From Pseudomonas lactis (GTDB lineage Bacteria > Pseudomonadota > Gammaproteobacteria > Pseudomonadales > Pseudomonadaceae): DNA of 64,000 bases. Below are positions 1 through 8,334 of the stretch, piece by piece. The translations under genes and the position numbers were made by a program. The DNA is taken from positions 1 through 64,000 of the forward strand of contig NZ_JYLO01000012.1 of the NCBI RefSeq assembly GCF_001439845.1, read 5' to 3'. Under the pieces are notes generated by a model. The model was given only the letters and a program-made list of their open reading frames with translations, had not been told where the DNA came from and did no database searches. Every line of letters begins with the position of its first letter. Within the stretch, counting starts at the first letter, position 1.

Positions 1-162
1 CTGGGGTGTGCGCCCAGTCAGAAACTGCGAGCCCGCTGGGCCAGTGACACTGAACCCTGAGAAAGAAACGACTATGAAACAAGCAGCTTAAAACGAAGAA
101 CAGTGACAACTACCTTGAAAAACACCGCAGCTGTTGGGCAATTGAACTGCATTCTTACAGGC

Positions 163-182
163 ATTAAAAAGCCGGCTTGTGG
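163..182. repeat. attL of the genomic island (20-bp direct repeat)
   Basis: The 20-bp sequence attaaaaagccggcttgtgg recurs exactly at 14459-14478. After one mismatch four more bases agree (ggc-like continuation). The right-hand copy is part of a complete terminator stem-loop, whereas this copy holds only half of one, as expected if integration split the stem. The integrase gene lies just inside the other copy. No tRNA gene was recognised at either end. The call as an attachment site is inference from repeat plus integrase position. Confidence 0.75.
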
Positions 183-531
183 GCGGCGTTATTTTTTCTT
201 AACTTATTGTTTTTATTGAGTATCGGTAAGAAGTGTATTCTTGTTCCCCCATTTGTCCCCCCACCTTATCATGCCGTCAGGCTATTTCGGGTTACTCGTG
301 CGGAAATTTCGTAACGCTGCCTGATAATTTACCGCAATTGAATTTGCTAGGAATTTGGTCTTGCCTCGAAGCGGTTGGTAGGTGATCAGCTTCAGTTTAA
401 TCGCTTTCGTTGCCTAAGATCGACTTCAGGTATCTATCCCTTTGTCGGGTTTATTGACCTGTGGGGCAATATGCTATCTCTTCAGCGCCTTGAATTGTTG
501 GGCTAAAAAGCTCATGGCCATAAGGGAGACA
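183..531. other. Non-coding left end of the island
   Basis: This 349-bp stretch holds the arm-type repeats at 242-264 and the leader of the nuclease gene. An open frame in phase with the nuclease runs back to a TTG at 442, but it has no ribosome binding site and looks like leader. No RNA gene was recognised. The stretch at 1-162, outside the attachment site, also shows no gene that can be identified. Confidence 0.5.
242..264 (+). repeat. Left pair of 11-bp arm-type repeats
   Basis: An exact tgtccccccac lies at 254-264, and a variant tgttcccccat lies 12 bp earlier at 242-252. The same 11-mer occurs twice, also 12 bp apart and in the same orientation, at 14318-14340 next to the integrase. Paired repeats inside both ends of an integrated element are typical integrase arm-binding sites. 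That role is inferred. Confidence 0.6.
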
Positions 532-1794
532 ATGGCGATGTCACTGCAAACCGTTGAGAAGGCAATTGTAGATCGGCTTGATGAGGGAGATAGAGGCGAC
601 CGTGGATGGTTTATCATAACTCGTGTACACGTCGACTTGCATTGGCTGAAAGATATTGTTGAATATATATTTTCTAAAGCTGGGGATAGGCCGATTAGTC
701 TAACAGCGAAAGATTACTCGTCGCTAGGAAAGTTGGTAGGAATCAGCTTGATTAATCCTGGTATTCAGCTTCGTCGACATCACCTGCTGGTAATGGATAA
801 GCCGTTACAGTTGATACGCAGGACCGAAAAGTCTTCTTGGAATGAGATCCAGCTGACAGACGAAGGCGTTGCGCTAGCTGGAGCCTTAGATCCTGGAGAT
901 GTTTTAGAGAGATGTCTTAGCAAAATTAGATTTGCAGTTGAACCATGGTCCCCTCACGACAGGGTTGCACAGTATTCTACTTTTAATGTGTCTGTCTATC
1001 AGGCTACCAAACAGGTTCTGTTGGGGTGTGGTGGATATATCCATAGAGATGAATATGATTTTTTTGTCTCTCGTATTCGAAAAACCTCAGAGATTGAAAT
1101 CGCAATTAAATGGATTTTGGAGTTTAGAAAGCTTAGCGCTGACGAACAAAAAACTTTACATGTTCATGTGTCAGATAGGATTGACGGTAAGAAACCGTAT
1201 AGCAATTGGAGAGATCAGGCACTGCATACATTTTCCCTTTTCTCACTTGGCACCAGTATGATCAGAAAAGATCATCGGTTGCTGCTTACATCTAACTGGG
1301 TTGCGGAGCAAGTCGTAGATCCACCTGTAGGAGTCTTAGCCAAGGCTGACGCTGTAATAAATAAAGGATTGAAAATACCAACGCCCCCACAATCAGAGGA
1401 GCTGCTTGAACCGCCAATTCCGCCAGAAGGAAATGTCGGCGCAGAGGCTGAAAGCTTTGTAGCTAAAATATTGAAATCACAAGGGTGGGCAGTCTCATTT
1501 TTTACTAATAAGCGAGGATATGGTTTTGACTTATGGGCACGTAAGGACGACCTCGCGATGGTTTTGGAAGTCAAAAGTAGCGTGGGATCTTTAGGTCAAA
1601 TAAACCTTACGCCGAATGAGTATAAAGCTGCTCAGCATTATAAAGATAATTTTTACTTGGCTCTTGTTGAAAATATTGGGTCTGTAGAACCCAAGGTAAC
1701 TCTCATACAGAACCCAATTGAATGTTTGGAGTTTAGTAAGAAAATAACTGAGTTTCACGTTGTTAGTGAGCGGGCTTGGAGAGCGCTTGCTTAG
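532..1794 (+). CDS. Type II-like restriction endonuclease with C-terminal DUF3883/PD-(D/E)XK-like domain
   Basis: This 420-residue protein is read as the nuclease of a restriction-modification module. From about residue 300 it has the layout of a DUF3883-like PD-(D/E)XK nuclease: a Glu in AEAESF, Asp in GFDLWA (about 333), and EVK (346-348), followed by a helix with an NExxAA pattern. The central part (YIHRDEYDFFVSRI, then IKWILEFRKLS) is reminiscent of AlwI-family enzymes, but that is weak. The start at 532 is chosen because AAGGGAG lies 4-5 bases upstream; ATG 538 is possible. It converges with two amino-methyltransferase genes across a strong hairpin. Codons are AT-rich compared with the core genome. 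The recognition sequence cannot be told from sequence; a modification-dependent nuclease is the alternative. Confidence 0.65.
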   Translation: MAMSLQTVEKAIVDRLDEGDRGDRGWFIITRVHVDLHWLKDIVEYIFSKAGDRPISLTAKDYSSLGKLVGISLINPGIQLRRHHLLVMDKPLQLIRRTEKSSWNEIQLTDEGVALAGALDPGDVLERCLSKIRFAVEPWSPHDRVAQYSTFNVSVYQATKQVLLGCGGYIHRDEYDFFVSRIRKTSEIEIAIKWILEFRKLSADEQKTLHVHVSDRIDGKKPYSNWRDQALHTFSLFSLGTSMIRKDHRLLLTSNWVAEQVVDPPVGVLAKADAVINKGLKIPTPPQSEELLEPPIPPEGNVGAEAESFVAKILKSQGWAVSFFTNKRGYGFDLWARKDDLAMVLEVKSSVGSLGQINLTPNEYKAAQHYKDNFYLALVENIGSVEPKVTLIQNPIECLEFSKKITEFHVVSERAWRALA

Positions 1795-1817
1795 TAATTA
1801 AAACTTATATAGGTGCA

Positions 1818-1847
1818 TGTCCGAACCGGGTTTTACCGGTTCGGACA
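1818..1847. terminator. Bidirectional hairpin between nuclease and methyltransferases
   Basis: A perfect inverted repeat with 12-bp arms (1818-1829 and 1836-1847) and a 6-base loop lies 23 bp after the nuclease stop codon and 9 bp after the stop of the convergent methyltransferase. Its place between convergent genes suggests a shared terminator. There is no long T tract. Confidence 0.7.
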
Positions 1848-1856
1848 AGCAATATG

Positions 1857-3026
1857 TTATTTTTTAAATAGCACGTATTGGTGGTCAGTGACTGACCCTT
1901 TATCGCGGATTCCATGGCTTTCGCAATGGAGTACGCTTTCATCAAAAAAGTCTACTACTGATAAATATTTTTTCCCAATGTCTATAATCATCTTCGCCAT
2001 ATCGCATTTTGAACTTTTTCCGAGGTGAAGAGCGAAGTAGCCTCCTGCTTTCAATCTATTTGCAGATTGAGCGAATATAGGTTCATACACTGAAAAGTTT
2101 ACTTTTTGCTTAACCTCGACAAAATTTGCTGGTTTAGTCGAAAAGTCCTTGGCATCCCAACCAGAGAACCAGAGCCGCATCCAGTTAGCAGAGTAAAAAC
2201 GAGTGCTGTCGAAAAATGGTGGAGAAGTGATAACTGCATCTAGATTGTTTATTTCTTCTGGCCATAAACCAGCTGCGTCTTGATGGTACGCTTTGCTCTT
2301 ATAGCTTTCGCCCACTGTGCTTTTTAGAACCCTTTTTAGTTTTGTTTCCAGTTTCTCTATCAGCGAGTGCTGCACGGCTTCGCCGGTAGGAGCAAAGGGT
2401 GTAATTGGGTGAGACCTACGGGATAGGGCGTATGGCCTGTTACCGTGGAGAATATGGAGCAGGCAGCTGAGGATCATGGCTTTCGCTGGGTCCGCGTAGC
2501 CGTGTTTTAAAAAATACTCTCGTGCAGAAATTATCTCGGCGAATGTCTCGGGATGAAAGTAATCTTCAATAGGACCATTAAATCGTATTCCACTGAAGTC
2601 ATAGCTCAATGCAGTAAATTTATTTTCTTTAATCCATACGTCCAGAAGGTGAAGCTCGTTTAGCACAGCGTCCACTTTGAACGGCTCTAACTTAGAGCGT
2701 GAGATTGCAATCGCAGTAGGGCTAATATCAAATGCAAATGCTTGGTGTCCCTTAAGTCTCGCCTCAAAGGGAATTGTGCCTACGCCTGAAAATGGATCAA
2801 GCATGATCCCGCCACGTTCAGGTAGAAGAGCGTCAACTAGGGTGTGTGCTATGGATGGCTTCAACTTTCCTTGGTACGAGCAAATTGAGTGCCACGGATG
2901 TCCCCAGTTTCGCTTACTTAGCTCACCTTTTTGATGTGGCAGGTCTTGTCGAAACTTTATCCATTTCTCTGGGAGCTCGGTGGTGTTTACTTGAAGTTGT
3001 TCTAAAAATCCTTCGCGAATATTCAT
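1857..3026 (-). CDS. DNA amino-methyltransferase (SPPF type), second of a pair
   Basis: This 389-residue S-adenosylmethionine-dependent DNA methyltransferase has motif I DPFSGVGT at 77-84 and catalytic motif IV TSPPF at 267-271. The SPP(Y/F) form is usual for enzymes methylating the exocyclic N4 of cytosine, although N6-adenine cannot be excluded. Motif I precedes motif IV with about 180 residues between, room for a target-recognition region. Its ATG overlaps the stop of the upstream methyltransferase by 4 bases, so the two are probably co-translated. Two separate methyltransferases with one nuclease is the usual arrangement for an asymmetric recognition site, with one enzyme per strand; that is inference. 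Confidence 0.75.
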   Translation of the reverse strand: MNIREGFLEQLQVNTTELPEKWIKFRQDLPHQKGELSKRNWGHPWHSICSYQGKLKPSIAHTLVDALLPERGGIMLDPFSGVGTIPFEARLKGHQAFAFDISPTAIAISRSKLEPFKVDAVLNELHLLDVWIKENKFTALSYDFSGIRFNGPIEDYFHPETFAEIISAREYFLKHGYADPAKAMILSCLLHILHGNRPYALSRRSHPITPFAPTGEAVQHSLIEKLETKLKRVLKSTVGESYKSKAYHQDAAGLWPEEINNLDAVITSPPFFDSTRFYSANWMRLWFSGWDAKDFSTKPANFVEVKQKVNFSVYEPIFAQSANRLKAGGYFALHLGKSSKCDMAKMIIDIGKKYLSVVDFFDESVLHCESHGIRDKGSVTDHQYVLFKK

Positions 3027-4525
3027 TTGTTGACTCCAAAGACTTGCAATGTTTGCCGAAGACGGCGCCCATCTCTTGACTGTCTTTCACGAAGAATAAC
3101 TTCATCAATCAGCGTAAAACCTTCGAGCTTCATGATTTCCCTTAGAATTATGTCTGTCTGCACCCATACGCTCCCGTAGCAGGAATCTCCGAGGTCTATT
3201 GCTACCTTCGTATTCTCGTGGCACAAACTCTTAATTCTGCGAATGACTTCGGTCATTTCTGCAAAGTAAGAAGCTGCCATCATCGGGATACGTTTATCGT
3301 AGGACTCCTTTCTTAATTCCAATAGTGTGCTATTTAAAAGGTCTATTATTGGTGTGATACCCAATCCTGTTTTTGAATTGGTAACGTCATTTATTCCTGA
3401 TGTCACAGCGCTGTCACGAAAGCGCCTTAGGTCAATTTTTTTGGATAAGTGACGTTGGAACCAGAGTTCGATTTTTGTATTTCTGAAGTAATTTGTGCCG
3501 TTCAAGTAGGGGGGGCTTGTAACCACAATGTCAACCGGCTCGATATTATCGGTAGCTAGGGATCTTGCGTCGGAGCCTACGAATGTGATGGTTTGATTGC
3601 TGCTATTAAGATCGTTTAAGTCGCTTGCAATCAACCTTAGGCGCTTAGAAACTAGGCTGATAATGTCTGGGAGATGTGTAAGAAGTTCTTTTTCGGTTCT
3701 AAATCGAAGGTCTCCCCTGCGAACCAAAAGAGAGCTAGGTATCAGAGCGCCAAGCACAGAAATCTCGAATAACTTACCTACTGCATTGTCGGAAGATAGA
3801 AGGTCGTCTGCCATTGATCTTAGCTTTAATACACTGCTAAATGTGCTGGCATCAAAAAAAGGTTTTGAGCTGAATGATTCCTCGAACGTTTTAAATAGAG
3901 CTTTATCTTCTCGATGAAATTCTATTTCAGTATTTAATAGCTCTGAAAGATTTTCTAGCTTTGTAGAGATGCGATCTCTATCTTCTGGCTTAAGTTGAAT
4001 AGCCATTGATTTGGCATCTATTACGTCACGGCAGACTGGGTTTACTTCGCAGTAGATTGATTGTAAGCCCATTGCGGCCGATGTCAGTGCTGTGGTTCCT
4101 GAACCGCAGAATGGATCAAATACTCTTTTTGCTTGTGGGGCATATTGTGTGATCACAGTTTTTACAAAGTCTGGGGAGTAACCCTCGAGATAGGGGAACC
4201 AGTCATGCAGTGGGCTACCTTTTCCTCCAGAAAAAGTTGATTGTATGGCAGCATCATAACTTTCAATTTTATTGGTGTCAGGCGAGATAGAGCGACTTAG
4301 GGCTTTTCTAACATATGCGGACACTGAGAGTTGTGATTGATTTGCTGCTTTGACAATATCGCTATAAAAATTATGGCCGATAGCCGTTCGAATAGAGAAA
4401 CTGCTCAGTTTGTTGACCGAGAGGTAAAGATTTTTTTCGCTATCTGAAAAAGAAATTGTTAGTCCTGATTTTCCGGACTCTCCAACCTGATAGTCGGGGA
4501 AATAAATAGTTTTGAAGCTGGACAT
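3023..4525 (-). CDS. DNA amino-methyltransferase (SPPY type), first of a pair
   Basis: This 500-residue methyltransferase has motif I DPFCGSGT at 137-144 and motif IV TSPPY at 336-340, followed by a long aromatic-rich stretch (LNGTNYFRN). SPPY suggests N4-cytosine methylation. The first 130 residues have no family I recognise. The gene is AT-rich and probably the first gene of a two-gene leftward operon with the SPPF enzyme. It stands alone upstream, 248 bp from the divergent cbrB copy. With the convergent nuclease at 532-1794 it forms a restriction-modification module carried by the island. Confidence 0.78.
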   Translation of the reverse strand: MSSFKTIYFPDYQVGESGKSGLTISFSDSEKNLYLSVNKLSSFSIRTAIGHNFYSDIVKAANQSQLSVSAYVRKALSRSISPDTNKIESYDAAIQSTFSGGKGSPLHDWFPYLEGYSPDFVKTVITQYAPQAKRVFDPFCGSGTTALTSAAMGLQSIYCEVNPVCRDVIDAKSMAIQLKPEDRDRISTKLENLSELLNTEIEFHREDKALFKTFEESFSSKPFFDASTFSSVLKLRSMADDLLSSDNAVGKLFEISVLGALIPSSLLVRRGDLRFRTEKELLTHLPDIISLVSKRLRLIASDLNDLNSSNQTITFVGSDARSLATDNIEPVDIVVTSPPYLNGTNYFRNTKIELWFQRHLSKKIDLRRFRDSAVTSGINDVTNSKTGLGITPIIDLLNSTLLELRKESYDKRIPMMAASYFAEMTEVIRRIKSLCHENTKVAIDLGDSCYGSVWVQTDIILREIMKLEGFTLIDEVILRERQSRDGRRLRQTLQVFGVNK

Positions 4526-4773
4526 CAGGAACGCCTAAGAAGAGTGTAGATACCAAGTGTAGTCAAAAAACTTCCGCGCAGAAAGGGAAATTTCTTCAAA
4601 GTAAGATATTTTGAATCGCTCAATTTCCCGTTGGCCTCCGTTGGTAGGGGGCTCGCTCACTGGGCTGGCATAATGGCTGGCGTGAGGTCATCATGGAGGT
4701 ACAGCCGGCGCAGATCACAGAAAATTGATTCTTCTGAGAGGCTTACGACGGCGGCCGCAGTGAGAGTGTATAA

Positions 4774-6207
4774 ATGCAGCACATTTTGATTGTTGAAGAT
4801 GAAACTATCATCCGTTCTGCCTTGCGTCGCCTGCTTGAACGTAATCAGTACCAGGTCAGCGAAGCCGGCTCGGTGCAGGAAGCCCAAGAGCGTTTCAGCA
4901 TCCCCACGTTTGACCTAATTGTCAGTGACCTGCGCCTGCCAGGCGCGCCTGGCACCGAGTTGATCAAGCTTGGCCAGGGCGCTCCGGTGCTGATCATGAC
5001 CAGCTACGCTAGCCTGCGCTCGGCGGTGGACTCCATGAAGATGGGCGCGGTGGACTACATCGCCAAGCCGTTTGACCACGATGAAATGCTCCAGGCCGTG
5101 GCCCGCATCCTGCGCGACCGCCAGTCAGCCAGCAGCGCGCCTGCTGAACAGCGGCCCGCCGGCAAAGCGACCAACGGCGCCGACAAACCCGTGGTCGACA
5201 ACAGCAACGGCGAGATCGGCATCATTGGCTCTTGCCCGCCAATGCAGGATCTGTACAACAAGATCCGTAAAGTCGCGCCGACCGACTCGAATGTATTGAT
5301 CCAGGGCGAGTCAGGCACCGGTAAAGAACTGGTGGCCCGTGCCCTGCACAACCTGTCGAAGCGAGCCAAGGCGCCGATGATTTCGGTCAACTGTGCAGCG
5401 ATCCCCGAATCCCTAATCGAGTCCGAGTTGTTCGGACACGAGAAAGGCGCGTTTACCGGTGCCAGTGCTGGGCGGGCGGGCCTGGTGGAAGCGGTGGACG
5501 GCGGTACGCTGTTCCTTGATGAAATCGGCGAGTTGCCCCTGGAAGCTCAAGCGCGTTTGCTTCGAGTGCTTCAGGAAGGCGAAATCCGCCGTGTCGGTTC
5601 GGTGCAGTCGCAGAAGGTCGATGTGCGCGTGATCGCGGCAACACACCGTGATCTGAAGGGCTTGGCCAAGATCGGTCAGTTCCGTGAAGACTTGTATTAC
5701 CGTCTGCACGTGATCGCGCTCAAATTGCCGGCCCTGCGTGAGCGCGGCGCCGACGTCAATGAGATCGCCAACGCATTCCTGCTGCGCCAGAGTGCACGCA
5801 TCAACCGTACCGACCTGAAGTTCGCGCCGGACGCCGAGCAAGCGATTCGGCATTACTCGTGGCCGGGTAACGTGCGGGAGCTGGAGAATGCGGTCGAGCG
5901 TGCGGTGATCCTGTCGGAAAGCCCGGAAATTTCCGCCGAGCTGCTGGGTATCGATATTGAACTCAGTGACTTGGAGGATGACGACTTCATCGGCCTGGCC
6001 CCGACACAGGGCGGCGGTAGCAATACCAGCCATGAGCCGACGGAAGATTTGTCACTGGAAGACTACTTCCAGCATTTCGTCCTTGAGCATCAGGACCACA
6101 TGACCGAAACTGAACTAGCCCGAAAATTAGGCGTCAGTCGAAAATGCTTGTGGGAGCGTAGGCAGCGGCTTGGGATTCCACGGCGTAAGTCAGGTGAAAC
6201 TATTTAA
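4774..6207 (+). CDS. cbrB: CbrB-like sigma-54-dependent response regulator, island-borne and orphan
   Basis: This 477-residue NtrC-family regulator closely resembles CbrB, which with the kinase CbrA controls carbon/nitrogen balance by activating the crcZ-type RNA that sequesters Hfq/Crc. The receiver domain covers about 1-115 (acidic pocket ED at 9-10, phospho-acceptor D52, K98). The AAA+ domain has Walker A GESGTGKE at 178-185 and the sigma-54 loop GAFTGA at 225-230. A Fis-type helix-turn-helix lies at the C-terminus (ETELARKLGVSRKCLWERR). All key residues are intact. It is GC-rich like core genes but sits between an AT-rich methyltransferase and AT-rich unknown genes, with no cbrA upstream and no crcZ-like CA-motif RNA seen downstream. 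Core Pseudomonas genomes carry cbrAB elsewhere, so this is probably a second copy; a rearrangement is the alternative. Confidence 0.85.
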   Translation: MQHILIVEDETIIRSALRRLLERNQYQVSEAGSVQEAQERFSIPTFDLIVSDLRLPGAPGTELIKLGQGAPVLIMTSYASLRSAVDSMKMGAVDYIAKPFDHDEMLQAVARILRDRQSASSAPAEQRPAGKATNGADKPVVDNSNGEIGIIGSCPPMQDLYNKIRKVAPTDSNVLIQGESGTGKELVARALHNLSKRAKAPMISVNCAAIPESLIESELFGHEKGAFTGASAGRAGLVEAVDGGTLFLDEIGELPLEAQARLLRVLQEGEIRRVGSVQSQKVDVRVIAATHRDLKGLAKIGQFREDLYYRLHVIALKLPALRERGADVNEIANAFLLRQSARINRTDLKFAPDAEQAIRHYSWPGNVRELENAVERAVILSESPEISAELLGIDIELSDLEDDDFIGLAPTQGGGSNTSHEPTEDLSLEDYFQHFVLEHQDHMTETELARKLGVSRKCLWERRQRLGIPRRKSGETI

Positions 6208-6324
6208 GCTTGCGGAATTGGCTTGCTGTTGAAATTTAAACTGTATTCCTCACTGCTGAATATGAGTTTGTTATCGCTAGATAGAGTCTTGCTGTCTAAG
6301 CGGAATATAATGGGCGGTTAATTA

Positions 6325-6627
6325 TTAAAGCCAGTGCTTCGGTATTTCGAGGCTAAAGTTTTTGGATACGATAAGAATAGTTGCTAGAAGCTCCAAGTGT
6401 CGCTTTTTGTCGTCGCTAGTCCAGATCGTTTTTGATTTAAGAAGTATTTCAAATTCTTGCAGGCCGTACATCCCAATTCGATAAAAATTTCCCCAGTTAG
6501 GTATGCCAAATAAATTGTAGATGGTGGATGTATCATCACGCTCACTGGCTATTCTTTTCTCTCCTTTGAGCTTCTCTGCGGCATCTTCGGCGTCGTCTCG
6601 ATCATCGTAAGTGTTAAGTAGTTTCAT
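6325..6627 (-). CDS. Hypothetical protein, 100 residues
   Basis: I do not recognise a family. The N-terminus (MKLLNTYDDRDDAEDAAEKL) is faintly like small DUF2007-type domains, which begin with a beta strand and a helix carrying Asp/Ala, but the match is too weak to use. The rest contains aromatic and Gly residues (LFGIPNWGNFYRIGMYG) and a hydrophobic C-terminal helix. No signal peptide is seen. It converges with the cbrB copy across 117 bp. The AT-rich composition fits island DNA. Confidence 0.5.
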   Translation of the reverse strand: MKLLNTYDDRDDAEDAAEKLKGEKRIASERDDTSTIYNLFGIPNWGNFYRIGMYGLQEFEILLKSKTIWTSDDKKRHLELLATILIVSKNFSLEIPKHWL

Positions 6628-6926
6628 GCGAACCTTAGGGCGTGCCAGGAGAGATGGATTGTACCCGATACCAGGTACTCTAATCTTCGCCTACGCAAAA
6701 AGTGATTAAAGTGTGTTGTGACAATTACCAGTCCTTTCGGCTCCAGTGACCTATGCGTTCGTTCGAAAGGCGGGCAGCGTGACGGTTAAGTTTAGCCTTA
6801 ATCAAAAGAGATTTAAATCGTGCAGCCGATAGAATTTCTCGACTAGGCTAATCCAGGTTTCTTTAAATCACTGTTGTTTTTCCGCCTCGCACAAAGCCTC
6901 CCACTCGTCAAGCATGTCAGCCATAG
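6628..6926. other. Intergenic stretch with one very short open frame
   Basis: The stretch is mostly AT-rich with no strong hairpin seen. A 20-codon frame on the minus strand (6868-6930) begins with an ATG that overlaps the stop of the broken secreted-protein gene by four bases (ATGA). It would encode an acidic peptide starting MTMADMLDEW. The overlap suggests translational coupling, but the frame is too short to be sure it is a gene. Confidence 0.25.
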
Positions 6927-7457
6927 TCATTGCATCATCACCATTTTGTCTATGGAACGGGTCACCCATTGCTTAACACACCTATCTATAACGGCTTGGT
7001 CGAGTGAACTCCTTGAGACAACTCTTAAGGCTGGAGCGATTTTGCCGTTTGCCTTCGGTCCTGTACCTTTTAGGTACGCAACGATCCGCCCGTCTCCTGC
7101 GTTTCCTAAATAGTATCCACGTAATAGGACTATTGAGGTTTTTTGAGATTGCTGAATTTGTCCAGCATACTCACCTGTTGAATCCCAGAGACTGCTTGTC
7201 CGCTGATACTGATACTCACATATACCTTGCGTGCAAAATACGGGCCCGCGAGTATCAAGTGCTCTCACGATTCCATCCTGCATCTTGTAAGGCAATTTTG
7301 CCGGTACATCTTCTGGCACACCATCCAGTCAATCGGAGTTGCGTTTATTGGCTGGGCACTCTTGTATCTCGTTTGCTTGCCAGGCTGCCGCCCCAAAGGA
7401 ATAAAAACTCGAAATAAAACTGATTAGTGAGAGCAGTAAGAATTTATTCAAAAGCAT
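6927..7457 (-). pseudogene. Secreted hypothetical protein interrupted by an in-frame TGA
   Basis: Translation from an ATG at 7457 gives a clear signal peptide (MLLNKFLLLSLISFISS, then a Ser/Gly/Ala region ending AAA) and 42 codons. A TGA at 7331-7329 follows, after which the same frame stays open for 133 more codons to 6927. A single TGG-to-TGA change would explain the break (the sequence would then read NSD-W-LDG). A GTG at 7319 could restart translation, but without the export signal. An AAGGA ribosome site lies just before the ATG at 7457. The C-terminal part has two Cys in CTQGIC. No family was recognised. A sequencing error, a real nonsense mutation or programmed readthrough are the choices; the first two are more likely. 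Confidence 0.6.
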
Positions 7458-7577
7458 TTTCCTTGAGGTAAGAGGCTGGTGTTGCGCTAGATAAAGATGT
7501 CTAGAGGTGCCAATAAAAAGTGCAAGCTTGTCGGCGTACTTTGTGGCGCATCAGTAAAATAATTTGTATTGTGAATA

Positions 7578-7919
7578 TTAATTTTTCATGTATGTAACTA
7601 TGATCTTTTTCGTCACAAAGTATTTTGCTATTTCGTAGTCGGGATTGTAAGTGGCGATAATGTGAGCCGCGATTGCAAGTCCAGCGGCTAACCCCCCGAA
7701 CATAGTCCACGCGGTAGCTGCCCCAAATGCAGCGATTCGGCCTGCGACATATACTCGGCAGCTTAAATTCTGAGCCTCAATGAGTTTTTCAATTGTCTCT
7801 ACTGTATTCCCAAATGTGGAAGCAGGAATGTCTTTTATAGTAAATGTCTTTTTCTGCAAAATTAGTTTTGATATTTCTTCATTTGTAATGCTGGAGGCCG
7901 AATAAACACCAATATCCAT
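7578..7919 (-). CDS. Small predicted membrane protein, 113 residues
   Basis: I do not recognise it. Residues 1-55 are soluble-looking (NEEISKLILQKKTFTIKDI). Residues about 58-88 form a Gly/Ala-rich hydrophobic stretch (AAFGAATAWTMFGGLAAGLAIAA) that could be one membrane segment or a tight hairpin. The last 25 residues are basic and aromatic. It is 120 bp upstream of the broken secreted-protein gene on the same strand, and is followed on the other side by a divergent XRE regulator. AT-rich codons fit island DNA. Its small size and Gly-rich segment would suit a pore-like or holin-like role, but nothing else supports that. Confidence 0.5.
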   Translation of the reverse strand: MDIGVYSASSITNEEISKLILQKKTFTIKDIPASTFGNTVETIEKLIEAQNLSCRVYVAGRIAAFGAATAWTMFGGLAAGLAIAAHIIATYNPDYEIAKYFVTKKIIVTYMKN

Positions 7920-8032
7920 TATGTAATTCCCTATTGTGCGTAGTTAATTTATGGCCTGCCATTTCGGTCGTTTCCGTCGTAGCTGGCAGAAAAGCGTCGA
8001 ATCTCAATGGGTCGTAAATGCCGTGGCCTTAA

Positions 8033-8305
8033 ATGCATCATAGCGCGACCATTTTCGCTATGGCAAGAATCTCAGCAAGTTTCGACAAAGACCTTCATCT
8101 CGTTAAGCTCGGGGCCGCAGTGCGGGCTCGCAGGGTCAAGCTCGCGCTTTCCCAAGAAGCTCTGGCGGATGCCGCTAAAATTGATCGGTCTCACATGGGT
8201 AAAATTGAGCGTGGGGAGAGAAATGTGACGTTCTTGAACATTTTGCGCATAGCGAATGCCATCGGATGCATGCCATCCGATTTACTCATCGATGCTGGGC
8301 TTTAA
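8033..8305 (+). CDS. XRE-family helix-turn-helix regulator
   Basis: This protein of 90 residues (81 if it starts at ATG 8060, MARISASF) is almost entirely one Cro/C1-type DNA-binding domain. The helices read LGAAVRARRVKLALSQEALADAAKIDRSHMGKIERGERNVTF-like with the usual SQEALA/ IDRSHMGKIERG turn, followed by LRIANAIGCMPSDLL. No Shine-Dalgarno sequence clearly decides the start. It is divergent from the small membrane protein gene and ends at a 19-bp-arm hairpin shared with the DUF932 gene. It likely acts as a repressor of island genes. GC content is moderate. Confidence 0.75.
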   Translation: MHHSATIFAMARISASFDKDLHLVKLGAAVRARRVKLALSQEALADAAKIDRSHMGKIERGERNVTFLNILRIANAIGCMPSDLLIDAGL

Positions 8306-8334
8306 TATCGGATTCGGATCACCCTAACCCTAGT

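Noticed and set aside
1..162. tRNA, tmRNA or other small RNA as the integration target at the left end
   Set aside because: No cloverleaf, CCA end or known RNA sequence is visible; the repeat overlaps a terminator stem instead.
6208..6324. crcZ-like RNA downstream of the island cbrB
   Set aside because: No repeated CA-rich Hfq/Crc motifs (AAnAAnAA type) and no sigma-54 promoter seen; the gap is only 117 bp before a convergent gene.
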